Shown here in pieces: positions 23,951-36,449 of a stretch of 64,000 nt of DNA. The notes under the pieces were generated by a model. It was not told where the DNA came from. It did not search any database and worked only from the letters and a program-made list of their open reading frames with translations. The translations under genes were made by a program, and so were the position numbers. Source of the DNA: Marisa cornuarietis (lineage: Eukaryota; Mollusca; Gastropoda; Architaenioglossa; Ampullariidae); the NCBI GenBank assembly GCA_004794655.1, contig SMMW01000179.1:1134746-1198745 (forward strand), in the 5' to 3' direction. How positions within the stretch are numbered: the first letter of the stretch is position 1; every line of letters begins with the position of its first letter.

Positions 23951-26664
23951 ACCGCAGGTTGCATGTCGCGAGCCTGGCAGTTCTTCAGTGTGTATTTATA
24001 GAGGGAAGTGCAGGTTTCGGGAGCTTTGATGGTCATGTGATTGCGGAGTTGAGATGTTAATCTTCACGCCTAGCTTGTGATGTGAGGCTGGGAGTGGTGG
24101 CATGTCCACAGACAGACAGACAGTTCCTTGGTACAGTTGTGCCAGGTACTCCTAGCACTCACTGTAGGCCTCCTACAGCCTACCCTTCATCTGATAGCAG
24201 CCCTCTTTGTCGGCAACATGCCTACCCGCATTGCCCGTGCTTTGGGTTTTTATGTTGACATTTATTTACTTATTACTTTTTTGCTTCTTGATTGATTTTT
24301 ATTTTACAGTGAAAGTCTTCATAAAACTTCTCGCTGTAAGCCAGACATTTGTTGACGCCAGTCAAGTTAATGAATGTTTTTTCCCATGACTGCTTTCTTC
24401 ATTAGTCAGCCAAACAAAGATTATTTGGGGTCAAATGCAAGGAAGGCTGTTTGTGGCCGTGCAGTCTTAGCGAGTTGTTTATTACAATCCGCCTGCTGAC
24501 TGCGGGTGGCTGCTGCAGACCTTCATTGCTGTGTGATACCCATTGATACCAGCAGGTCACTCCAGCCGGCCATGCTTGCTGCTTCTTGCCAGAGGTCAGC
24601 TTCAAAGACCTCCCAGAGACGATTGACGAGAGTGTCCCGACTTACTTCTGAAAAACAAACAAAAAATAATGGATGTGCAAATGTCGTGAGTGGGGTGAGC
24701 AAGGGAAAAGTATTACTGCTTCGGTTACCAGGTACAAATTTGCAAGAAGAAAGAATGACAGAACAACCATGTTGCCTCCTCTCTCAGTTTCACACACACA
24801 CACACACACGGGCGAAAGAGAAGGTGAAGAGAATGTAGGAAGGTGAAACGGGTGGGTGGGTAGGGGTAAGGTGTAATGATGTCTGCCTTGAGCAGGAAAA
24901 GCATTAACTGGCAAACGTCAGGAAAGGCGGCTGTTAACCTTGTCTTCCAGGACCCGTGCCTTGTCTACCTTGTGTACTTGTACTTGTGTGCGTGTGTGTG
25001 TGTGTGTGTGTAGAGGGGGGGGTAGGTGGGGGGTGCTGATTTCGTGTCCAGTGAGGGTCAAAGTGTTTTGCGCGGAAAGCTTTCTTGCAAGACATGTATG
25101 TCTCAAGCAGAAACCTGACCACTATATTGTAACTCGTCTGCTTGTCCTCTGCCAGTCATTCCTCCTTCTTTGTCGAGTCGTGTCGAGTGTTTGAAATATG
25201 TTACTGAACCACACGGCCAGCGCTGAGAACCCTTCCAACTGGCATTGTTTCCCCCCCCCCCACCACCACCACCTCCAAGCAAGAAGACAGTACAAGCTTT
25301 TTGTTCCGCAGGTAAAACCTTCAGCGATGTTGACAGCTGTCGCCTCCATCTTTCTCCTGGCACCTTTATCTGACCCTCCCACCAGACCGAGGTATACATC
25401 TTGGTCGTCGGAGAGCAGCGGCCGCTTCTGCCTCCCTCAACTCCTCCTTGCAGTCTGTATTGCCTCCCACCCTAGAGCTGGTCTCATGATAAGTCCTGTC
25501 TGGTACTATTAATATCACACAGGTATCTGTCGACACTTTTTAAGATTACTTGGAGGAACTTCTAGCCAGAGGTTAGGATGTTTCTATTTATGTCAGGCGT
25601 TGCTATGTACAGTCGCTCGTATGTTTAACAGCAAAAAATATTAAAAGTGCTTCTGTTCACTTTCATCGCCAGCTGTTTCTATCATCAACGAGGCAGCGCT
25701 AAAGAAACTCAAGATGAAAGAGGGAACAAGGCCGTATTTTTAGATGTCAAAAATTAAACCATTATTCATGTGCTTTTTAAGATTTTAAACAAATCCTACA
25801 GTAAGACTGGACTATCTGGCGATTCTGAATCGACCCTAGACTACAGTGAAGTATTATTGTCAGTTTGTCCGGGTGGGGCAGAAGGTCCGTTCCGATAATG
25901 AGGTCACAATGCACCCTCACCAGCCAGACGTTCATCACAAGCGCTCCCACGATCCCTTCTTTCTTTCTTCTTTTTTTTCTTTTTTTCTTTTTGTTTCAGA
26001 ATGGTAGACATTTCGTTATGTGTTTGTCAAAAAGAAAGAAGGGTAAATAAAAAGCGTACACTCTTATGGTAGTAGTATTTAGGAGGTCGACTCAGATTAC
26101 AATACGGTATGCATGCTACCTCCTGGTATCGACTGTCTGCCCCTCACGTGCAGGGGTTACTGGCCTTTTTTCCCAGTTCATCCATTACCTTCCCTTTGAC
26201 AAGAAAGAGGTGAATCGTCAGGGTAGAGGATGTACGGGAATATATATAGTGGCAAAGAGAGCCAAGAAGTCGAAATCGTTTCTGTCTCTCTTTACTGACA
26301 CTAGAGACTATTTCGTCTTCTTTCACCCTTACAGACACTTCGCGAAAATCCAGCTTTGTAACAATTGGAAGTGATTTGGGAAAAGGTGCAAAACCTTCTT
26401 GAAGGCAGTTACATCTCATTGTGATTGTTTGCAGGTGTTGGTAGGGGCCAGCCTGTGCTCGTGCACAGAAATAGTTTGCACGTGGTTTTCATGACAGCAG
26501 TAGGTTTGCACTTCTTGTGGAACTGCCCGAGGATGTAACGACCCGCAGCTAACTTCTTACAATGAAGTCAACAGTGGGAAACAGTTACAGACACGCATAT
26601 TTTAGTTCACTTTACTGCCTGCAAAAACTAATACTTCTTGGCAAACCAAGGAGTGTAGCGTGTG

Positions 26665-26717
<53 letters not shown>

Positions 26718-28175
26718 CAGCAGACACGTAATGAAAACGGACACTGGAGCTGGGCAGACCCGCAGACAGAACTGTAAAAGACAGGATTTGTTAATATTTC
26801 TGGAGGATAAAGTGCGTCGCTCGATGTGAGGACTTCCCTCAGCTAAAGGTCCTGAGGTATTTGATGCTTGACTGCTACTCCAGTCATCTGACAAATGCAC
26901 GCTTTTACTACACTAATCACCCAAGGAACATCCTTTGTTTATCCAGTGTTTCTCCCCCTCATCTGTTTATTTGCATGTCTTTTGTTTTTGTATCTTTTCT
27001 TTCTTTATCTTAGCTTGCTGTTTGGTTTCCATTTGTTTTGTCTTTTAATTTGTTAACAGTTTTATTTGGCACTTTTTTATCCTCCTTTCCTGCTCTCCTT
27101 TGTTAGCATGTTTCTTTATTTAGCATTTTGTTTTGTTTTGGTTTTTTTAGGGGGGGGGAATGAGTTTTTTTGTTTTTGTGTTTCTTTTAGCATATCGTTC
27201 TTGTGTTTTTTCATGTAGCTCACTTTCTCTCTCTCTGTAGACAGTCGAAGGGTTTCTTGCCCTGATAACGAGCGATAGAGCCAAGAAGTGGCCATCACCA
27301 CGGTCTTTCGGCTTGTGCGGGGCCGATTTTCTCATGCGCTCGAGAGTTGAATTTGGTGTTTGCCCCTGGCATTGACGGCCCTAACCCCAGCCCTGTGTAC
27401 AGTTGTAGAGGCCAAGACCGTTAATCATGCCAACAACATACATTCGCTGCTGAACTTGTGGAACTTTTATAGAACTGACTGCTCTCCTGACATCCCTGCA
27501 CTCCACCAGGAGTCTCCTCTCCCTGGGTTACAAGCAATTCTCCATAAGTCTCTCTGTTGCCTGTTATGTGAGGCAAGTGACTGAGTCCACCTGTGTGTCC
27601 CCGCCTGTCTGTACGTCTGTGTGCACACCTGAAAACCTCTTCACACTCTACGATTCATTGCGCGTCAAATATATTATTTGCTCGCACACACACAGACACA
27701 GCCACCCACATACTAAACAACATTTGCACAGCATCTGGACATTAAATCCTGCTTTAGGCAGAATAAAAAAAACACAATTTAGAATGTTATCACGATGAAC
27801 ACCGGTATTGTCTCAGTCTGTGTGTGAGGCAAGCCGCGAGTTCAGTGTTTCTGTCTACTTTATTCTCGCTCAAAACTACCCGAAGCCGAAGGCTTGAAAA
27901 CTGGAAATAAAGGTCGGTGCCAAAGATATTTCACGGTCTCTAATGTTAACACTTTGTATGTTGTGTCCGCAGATTAATATTGTGAGGTAGTCTAGAGTAA
28001 CTGTCAGTGAAAGTTTTCCTGCTGTCGACAGCGCCGTCGTCTCCTTGGTGCTGGATCTCGTCAGTGCAGGAGGATCTGCAAGTTCTCCTTCATCTCGGAT
28101 CCCCTTTCCCTTCCCCAGTGTCTCCCTCAAAACCTCCCCCCCCCCCAATGATCGATCCGTGACAGCGGCACCCGA
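23951..28175. other. Gene-free block
   Basis: No supported exon. Contents: (CA)n near 24794, a (GT)n plus G run near 24990-25033, an 11-base C run at 25251-25261, (GT)n 26660-26716, and T-rich low-complexity sequence 26930-27230. Confidence 0.6.
26660..26716. repeat. (GT)n microsatellite
   Basis: About 28 GT units with one GC interruption. Confidence 0.97.
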
Positions 28176-28627
28176 CACTGCCAGAGTCCGGTGTCAGAGC
28201 TCAGTGCAGGTCTGTGGTCTGCTGATGTGGTGAGGAGACTTGAGGAGATGGACAGACCACCTTCCATCAGCCCTACTGTGGCAGATGACTGACTGTGGTG
28301 GGCACCAGCTTACTGTGACTGATCACACTGCCAGAGTCCGGTGTCAAGAGCTCAGTGCAGGTCTGTGGTCCGCTGATGTGGTGAGGAGACTTGAGGAGAT
28401 GGACAGACCACCTTCCATCAGCCCTACTGTGGCAGATGACTGACTGTGGTGGGCACCAGCTTACTGTGACTGATCACACTGCCAGAGTCCGGTGTCAAGA
28501 GCTCAGTGCAGGTCTGTGGTCCGCTGATGTGGTGAGGAGACTTGAGGAGATGGACAGACCACCTTCCATCAGCCCTACTGTGGCAGATGACTGACTGTGG
28601 TGGGCACCAGCTTACTGTGACTGATCA
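28176..28627. repeat. 151-bp tandem repeat, 3 copies
   Basis: CACTGCCAGAGTCCGGTGTC starts at 28176, 28326 and 28477, and a fourth partial start is at 28628. Copy 1 lacks one base (CAGAGCTC versus CAAGAGCTC) and has CTGCTGATG for CCGCTGATG; copies 2 and 3 look identical. Identical short open frames beginning MRRWTDHLPS in each copy are by-products of the duplication. Confidence 0.97.
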
Positions 28628-28991
28628 CACTGCCGGCAGTCTCTATCCTCACTTCCCAGGCAGCACGCAGTTTCTCTGTGGCACGTTGTCTCCCGGTTAC
28701 ACCCCTTTCACGCCCGGTCTGATCATCTCCCCTTTCTTCCGTGAATAACGCCCTCTGGCGGCAGTGTACCAAAGGCACCAGTAATTGCCGGTGCGTGTAT
28801 TGTTGTGTAAGATACTTTCAAGTTCTGTTTGCGAAAATATCCAATGGCGTTGTGAGCATGAGGGTGTCACTGATATCACTTACAGCTCCTGCATTTACCA
28901 ATGAAGCAAGAGAGATTTCAAGGGGGTGGAGATATATTTAGACCTGATCTAAGATCGACTTCTAGACACCCCATTTTATGAATCTTGATTA

Positions 28992-28992
<1 letters not shown>

Positions 28993-29053
<61 letters not shown>
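28993..29053. repeat. (ATC)n microsatellite
   Basis: About 20 perfect ATC units. Confidence 0.97.
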
Positions 29054-29619
29054 TCACCACTTTTGGCTTGACAACCTTCACCTACAGAATGATCATCTGC
29101 ACACTTTCACTTTGTTGTCCCTATCCGGAAAAGTTCCACAATTTCTATTTAAAATCGAGTTGTTTGTTGAGTGCGTGTGACTACAGGCTATTACATGTTT
29201 ACAAATGTTAGTTGATGTGTTCGTCAGAGCGACTGTGCTTCCCCATCCCTGTTTGTTGTGTAAGCATCAAGAGTGATTGTGTGTTTGAAGGCTGTGTCGC
29301 CTCTCATAGTCCAGCGCACAGTGCCGGCGGTAATCGTGTACCTGCACACCACGGCGGCTTTGAAGTGAGAAAACTCCAGTAGAGATAAGCTGCTTCATCA
29401 GCCAGGTAATTAATTGCGCCGAGAAAGATCGTGACACGCCACAAACTTCAAACCGATAAATCAAGGCAAGCGAAGGAAGGGATAGCCTTTCCTCTACCAA
29501 TTCCCGCTCTTCTCTTCTTGAAGCTAGGATGAGTTATCGTTTCTGACATGATGGCAAAGAGTAGGGAGGGGGAGGCTGTGGTCACCATCCGCGATAAGCC
29601 ATCATTGTTGGGGGGGGAG

Positions 29620-29672
29620 GAGGGATGGGTGGTTCCGGCCCTTTCAGCTGCAGCAGAAGCAAAATGGTGGGC
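29620..29672 (+). repeat. 53-bp dispersed direct repeat, copy 1
   Basis: Shares GGCCCTTTCAGCTGCAGCAG and the following AAGCAAAATGGTGGGC exactly with 32618-32671; similarity extends left through GAGGGATGG. Confidence 0.9.
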
Positions 29673-32617
29673 CGTCTCCTCGCGACTTCACTGTCTTTGC
29701 GACCACGTTTACCATCTTCACTACCGGCCCAGCTCCACTCTCCACCCCCACCCCACCCCCAGCTTCCATCAGCAGCTGCTTGGAAATCACTTGTGTGCGG
29801 TTAATGGGAGATTGATAATGTTTGCTGGTGCCTTGGCTTCCCACTGGCTTTGGCGAGGATGGCAAATGGGATTGCGATTAAAGAGAGGTTTATGCAGAAC
29901 GAAGAACTCGCCGCAAGGAGTCTATTGACGCATCTCTCAGCCTGTGCAGCAAAGTACTCGACAGAAATTTGTGAATGGCAGCTTTTCCACCGCTACGTCG
30001 TCGTAGCCGACACCACCACCACCACCACCACCACCCACTCCTTGTGTGCTCAGTAGTGCCGTATTGTCTCCTCCTCCTCCTCACCTTCCTCAATGACTGC
30101 ACTTACCACACGCGCACCAACAAACTCACGACACACGTATAGCGCCCACATTCCTGCATTTGATGTTAGTGGACAAAGATTGCCTGTAGACGAGAGACTG
30201 ACCACCAGAAAAATCGACGGTCGGGAAGGGGGGCGAGGTGGATTACAGCCGGGTCTGTGGACCGACACCAGACACCAGACTGATTTGTCAAGTGAAGCAA
30301 ATTGTTGATTGTTGTCAAGTCCACGCCCCCGTACCCATTCATCGTATCTCTACCCACCCACCCCACTTTGCCCAGCCTCACGCCGTCGTAGGTAGTGCGA
30401 TAATAATTCACCAAGGCGTCCTGGTAGTCAGTCGCTTCTGGAAGGAGGGGTTAGTGTCGCGAGGTGTCTTGCCTCTTGATTCGATTAAAGCCTCTGCTTC
30501 ACTTGGGCGCCAAGTGGTGTTGGCATCGTGAAGTGACGACGTCCCTCGCCGCCGTCGGTGGCCGCAGCAAGGGGTGTGGGGGTAGAGGGGAAGGGGGGGG
30601 GGAATGGTCGCTCTCGTCACCTAAGCCACCAGAGCCCCTCCTCCCCCAACAAAGACGAGGTACTAGGTTAGAGGAGCGCGGGCATCTGGCAGCAAGCAGT
30701 TTGGCAAGTGACATCGGTGAGCCACACCCCAGGATAACGGGACGTAGACGTTAAGAAAAGCGGGTCTTCTTGACCAGTGGGTTTATGTTTCTTTATTTTA
30801 CACAGGGCTGCTCATCAAACAAGTGCTCATAAGCGTAAGGGCGAGGAAGGAAAGAAGAGAGCAATGATTGGGGCTGATTCACCATCTTAATCGTTATTTA
30901 GTTTTCTTGAAGAACAGTGTTTGTGCTGATCGTGATGACATTGGCGCCGTGGTTTTGCGTGTGTGTGTGTGTGTGCGTGGGGTAAGGGGGGGGCGGCGTT
31001 GTCCGCACCAATGGTCTCGCGTAATTTGAAGGCCAGCGGGCGAGGAAGTGCACGTGCATCACCGTCAGTGCCTGTTAAAGCCTGCACATGCCAGTGGGTG
31101 AAGCAGTGTCAGGACAGTCCTTCTCGCCCTGAGCCTCGTTCACCTTTAATTACGAGCCGATCAGCCGCGAACAGGTTTTGTGTTGATCGGTAGGTCTAGC
31201 TTCCGTCTCTTTAGTCGTCCAAACCCTGTAGCTTTGACATGGAAGATGGCTGCTCTCACTCCGCTTTCTCCAGAGCTCAGCCACTCGCTTGCGTTGATCG
31301 AGTAGCAAACATAAGGTTCACATAACATGTTGACGGAACTTTCCCCCCCCCCCGACATTGAACTTAACTTAGTTCACGACCTAAGTGTCATTTGTTGTTC
31401 CAAATTGGATTTTCTTGTTAAGACGGAAACTGCAATGATGGGACATACTGCGTGCACCCGAGTAGACAGCCACCTCGCCCTGGTGCGTGTCAGACAGAGA
31501 GAACTAACTAAACAGACGCACACCTGTTGTCACGTATTGCACGTGTTCCAGCAACGTTCGGGGACTGGGGGCTCACCAAACCTTCCGACCCAGAAATCTC
31601 GGAATCGCTTGTTGATCACACGCGCCGTTTATTTACCCGCTAGATGGCACCTCACAGCAGGCGCAAGGAAAGACACGGATATCACGGGTATAGACCCCTA
31701 CCCCGCGAGTCCTCAAGAGCTTGTAGTTACCTCCTTGAAGAGAGCAGGTATCAGGCACGTGTCGGGGTGGGTGTGTGTGTGTGTGTGGGGGGGGTGTGTT
31801 TGGGGGGGTATTACAACCTGGTGAAAGCTTTGTGAACAGCAGGGGGTTAACCGAAAGCCTGAGCGTTCATGGCCTGGCCCTCGTGCTTGTGGTGAAAATA
31901 TTCTCCTCGCAAGAGGCTTATAGTTTGGACCTTCACAAAACCACAAAGTGGAGCTTTATTAGGACCAACACATTTAATGAGGACTGGGGACGGCAGCTGC
32001 TTATTTGTGACAGAGTTGATCAAAAGGGTCCGTTTGATTTTCAGAGTTTTATTGTTCATGTTTCAATACGTGTAATATACTGCCTGTGATCTGAAATATC
32101 AGCCACTTGCCTTTGGGAGCAAATGAAAGTTGCAGTCGGTTCTGTTTGTGGCCAAGTCCCACTCTGGTGAAAGATTAACGAGCAGTGTGAGTGAACTACC
32201 TGCACACAACAATGGGCTTTTCTCCACAACACCTTTGCTTCTTGTTTTATTTTTTTCTACATACACTCGACTGCGGCGTCGTTTATTTTTAACTCGAAAC
32301 CTCAAAATATGTGGCTAGTTAGGAATGGGTTGTCGGCATCGTTCTGCTGCTGTTGAGCAGATCTTTCTAGCGAGCTTACACGATACATTTACTGTAGTTA
32401 GGCGCACTCGGTCTTCTAACGATTGCAAACAAACTTGTATACTTCTCTTTATATATGAGTTTAGAGGAGTAGAAATATCTGGAGAATGAATGATTGTGTA
32501 TGGGGGTGGGGGTTGTGGAATGCATTCGAGGATATTGAAATGCAATAAATGACATTATAATTAGAGAGAGAGAGAGAGAGCTCTTTTAGTTCCTCTTCCT
32601 TCGATGACAGCTGACCT

Positions 32618-32671
32618 GAGGGATGGAGTTGTTCCGGCCCTTTCAGCTGCAGCAGAAGCAAAATGGTGGGC
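32618..32671 (+). repeat. 53-bp dispersed direct repeat, copy 2
   Basis: Second copy of the repeat at 29620-29672, same strand, ending about 120 bp before PSMD1 exon A. Confidence 0.9.
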
Positions 32672-32789
32672 ATCAGGGCACGAAGAACCTGTCGTAGAGA
32701 ATAATGAAAAGATTGCACTTGAAAAATTTCATAGCTGAAGGTTAGTGAGACTGTTTGGTTGAGTTTAACCTGTGCCATCTTTGTTGCAG

Positions 32790-32904
32790 GACCCCGGAGC
32801 AATGCCCCAGTGTGGTGTCTCTTCTATCCGAGAGCTACAACCCGCACGTGCGCATCGGAGCTGCCATGGCCTTGGGCATCGCCTGTGCTGGGACAGGTCT
32901 CAAG
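32790..32904 (+). CDS. PSMD1: PSMD1 (26S proteasome subunit Rpn2) internal exon A
   Basis: Internal coding exon of the 26S proteasome non-ATPase regulatory subunit 1, a scaffold of the 19S regulatory particle base that helps dock ubiquitin receptors. The first base completes an Arg codon begun in the previous exon. The next 38 codons start [20 protein letters not shown] and include the PC-repeat core [16 protein letters not shown]. The product matches remembered animal PSMD1 almost residue for residue. The acceptor is a pyrimidine-rich stretch ending TTTGTTGCAG at 32789, with a branch-like TTAAC about 20 bases upstream. The donor is AAG|GTCAGA at 32905. Exon length is 115 bp (incoming split codon, outgoing phase 0). 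The Ile before GAAMALG is where I remember Tyr in human. By memory this lies near residues 630-670 of a protein of about 950 residues. Confidence 0.95.
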
Positions 32905-32961
32905 GTCAGAATATCTAGTTCAGAAAGATACTGAGCGGGAATGTATTTTAGTACGCGTACT

Positions 32962-32998
32962 ACGCGCGCGCGTGTGCGTGTGTGTGTGTGTGTGTGTG
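32962..32998. repeat. (CG)n(TG)n alternating tract
   Basis: A purine-pyrimidine alternating tract about 57 bp downstream of the PSMD1 exon A donor; such tracts can adopt Z-DNA. Confidence 0.9.
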
Positions 32999-35900
32999 GA
33001 AACAACCGTTGTTTTTGAGTGTAAAACAAAAATTGCAAGACGCTGGGAGGGCGGCCGTGTGGAAAGGAATGTCAGTGGATGACCATTGGCGAACAAAGTG
33101 TACAGGACAGAGAAAGGAGCAAAAGAAGTTTGACCAGAGTTAACGCCCGCTGTACGGATGGCCAGTGTTAATCTCGTAGGGGCTTCTCGGTGTGAAGTCA
33201 AGCAGAAGATCCGACTATGGAGGCGCGGAATGGCCAGCCGCCCACGTGAGGGTTACCTCTCTTTCTTCCACTCTTTCGCTTTCCAATTGCAGTCCTTTGA
33301 GCCTCTTGTTGCGAAGTTGGATTGTGTGTAGGATTTTGACTGAAACCAGGCGTGGCCTTGCTATGTTACTGGGCCAGTTGCTTCTTTATTTCGCAACCTG
33401 GTAGGCGTGCAGTTCAGGGAAACGGCTTCGGTGGGCATTTGCGCGGGTTGGATGCTCTAAGTTACCCTGAAAAAGTCCTTAATCAGCTGTCAGCCACAGC
33501 CAGCTTGCTGCCGGCGTGAAATTGATTGCGTCCCACAGGAAACAGTGGTCGGCAACTTGGGATTTTTCTTGATATTTGCCGTGAGCAAAGTTCAGTGTTT
33601 CAAACTGCAGGCTTTGTCTACACTCGAGACACTAAGTGAACATCGCATAGCCTCAATAGCCTGGAAGCCGAGACACTTGTCCGAGGTTCTTCACGCTGCA
33701 GGGGAGGTCATGTCTGAGGCAACAAGTTCTTTGCGGTGAGTTGTAACAGAAATCTGAGACCGATACGGTTTTGACAACAGCCATCATCAGTAAATCATTA
33801 TTTTCATCATCATCAACATTTCGTGTTTTATTTATTATGTTGGAAATTACAGCCTGTTCTAAAAGGAGGCGCAAAGCCAAAGATGTTTTCGTTGTGAAAT
33901 GAGTCCAACATGTGGTGGAGCATGTCGAGGATGGTGAAGTACTTGTGGCTGATGTACACCTGAGTGATTAGGGTGGAGGGGGATGCGATCCACAGCGCAC
34001 CAGCAATTTTCGGGCTGCTGTTGAAATGCCTGTGGAGTGAGGGTTGTTTCCCCATTGCTTTGTCAGCCGAAGGCATTGTGTAGTCGACTGTGAAGTGCAG
34101 TCTGCAGTGTGGTCGTCTTCTCCACAGGTGATGTTGACCTTCTACACCATGGCTACCAGGCCGCAACCTGAGCCTCGTTGACCCTATGTCCTTATACTCC
34201 ACAAATGTTCGGGCCTTCCCCATCTGCTTCATTGTCTTTGCTTGTGTGTGTGTGTGTGTGTGCGCGCGCGCGTGAGCAAGTATGTTCACATTTCGGTCAT
34301 CTTCGTTTAGGCCTAAACTCAGTTTCTTTCGTTCCATCTGTGGTTGTGTATTGTGTTTTCCCCTTTTGCACCTTGCTTTCTCTATCTCTCTCTTTCCTGC
34401 TCTCTCTCTCTCTCTCCACCATAACGTGTGGATGCTAGCCGACCAGCCGACCGTTAGGTCAGGAGCCAGGAAGATGGAAATGCCGTTAAGACATATTTGT
34501 TCCCACATGGCGATATCCTGGGGGTTTTGTGTAAACACAATGAAGAAGGGGTTTGTTGTAGATGGATTTGGTTTATTGACCTTGGTATCTTATTTTTGTA
34601 AGCTATCGCAAGTGACTTTAGTGACGGCTCAGACCTTTTTTCTCGTTGACCTTAACCGTTCCCCCCATACTCAAAGAGAGGAGGGGCACAGCCAGCGGTG
34701 GTGGCAAAGTTTAGTCCAGAAAGCCTGTTCCCCGGAACAACTGAGGTGACGTTTTGTTGATGCTTAGCACGTTGCACAGAATAAAGAAATGGAAAAGTCT
34801 GGAGCTAAGAAAAAGGATTGCTTAATCGTCAGCGGTCTCTCCAACCAATTTAAAGCAAGACAAAGTCCCCAAGACCTAGGCTATACCCGCGTCAAGACCC
34901 ATCAAGAAACGATTTCACCGGAAATGGAGAAAGGGTAGTCTCATTGACCGCCAGACCAAAGGGTCTGTGATCTATATTGCATCGAGTGAGAAGGAGGCGA
35001 CACTTTTCAGGATTGTTTGGGAATCCTCCACTCAAGTCAGGTCTGTAGGTTTGTGGCAAAACCAACTGGTAGTTTCTTCTCTGTCCCACCCTCTTGATAA
35101 GAGAGTTTTGAAGAAAAGAGAAAGTGCGTGCGTGGCGTGCGTGCATGTGTACGTATATTCAAACATTTAGGGAGTTATTATTGAGGTTGTGCTCTGTCCT
35201 ACATGCATTTGCTGTACCATCTGGTACAACAGAAGTGTCTGAGACTGAATGGCTTGATGAGCAAGATGCTGCTTTATGGCAGACTTTGCTTCATTGTTTT
35301 ACAATGCGAGCGTATTTACGTCGGAGGTGTTGTAACTGTTAATGAAGACAAAGAACTGCATCGACAAGAAAGTCAAAAGAAAAAACAGCTTTGCAACGTT
35401 TTTCGCGGATTCTAGTGAAAACTGCATCGTACCAGTGAAACACTGAATCACCATCTGTAACACCCTTCCCATTCCCCCTCCCCCCCCCCATGCACTGCGC
35501 TGTGTATGGGATATCTCGTGCGATCCCCGCCCTCCCTGCACCCATCTTCACTCTCGGAATGACTGATGCAGATAAGATGGGGGCGGAGTGGTAGGACGTG
35601 GTGTTTTATTTTTTCCACAGATCGCAGGAGTACAGTTGGGGCTGCGCCGCTAATGCGTGTTGCATGGAGTGTTACATGGCCGCATCAGCTTTTTACTGGG
35701 AGCTGTTTGTCTTTGTAAAGCATGTTTAATGTCTGCTCTCGCTTCATTTGCTTCCGAGGAAAAAAAAAAAACCCCGCGGAACTAGCACGTCGTTTGCCTT
35801 GGATCGTTAACAGCGCTACTGGGTGCTGCTCGGTGATCGGGGCAGGCAGATCGAGAAGAATTAGCGCGGAAATCGTTTCACAACCTACGCCTGGACGAGG

Positions 35901-36449
35901 ACGAGGCTTTGCACTCGAACAAATCAGAAACAGCAGCAAGATATTTAGGAGGCAGTTTCACGATGCTGAGCCTTTGGCCATGAAAGTATGTGTCCTTTTC
36001 TTGAGTCTCCTGCCACTAAGAGGTCATGTAGAGTGCGGGTTCTTTCTCTCTTTTTCTCTCAGATGACTTGGCTGCACTTAAGAATTTCCTGAAAATTAGG
36101 TGAATAGCCCTCGTTAGTTTTAGAACTACGGACCTACAGATGTCGCCAAGCATGGAGGTCAGAAATACTGACGTGGGTGTGGCTTCTTTCCGAGCATCCT
36201 AACGTGAGTTTATTTTGAGGAAAAGTATGTTGTAGTCCGCACAGCCATGAGTTCAAACAAAAGAAGAAGAAGCTGAGTCTGGTAGAAGCAGATACCGATG
36301 TCGCTGGTGCTGGAGAACATAAAAAGGCTTCCAATGAAGCAGCATTATTGTATTATTATTAAAGTCCCCACCTATGTGGAAGATTGCTTTCGTGTGGTGA
36401 CCAGAGAGAATATAAGCTCACGCTTGGCACTCCTCGATTCTAAAGATAA

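Larger units (their letters stand above)
28628..32789. other. Sequence upstream of PSMD1 exon A; no exon found
   Basis: Intronic at least at its right end, because it supplies the acceptor of the first PSMD1 exon. It contains (ATC)n 28993-29053, (CAC)n near 30010-30034, several C and G runs, a (GA)n run (32563-32580), and one copy each of a 53-bp dispersed repeat at 29620-29672 and 32618-32671. The preceding PSMD1 segment (VNDDVRRAAVESLGF in animals) was not found. Confidence 0.6.
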
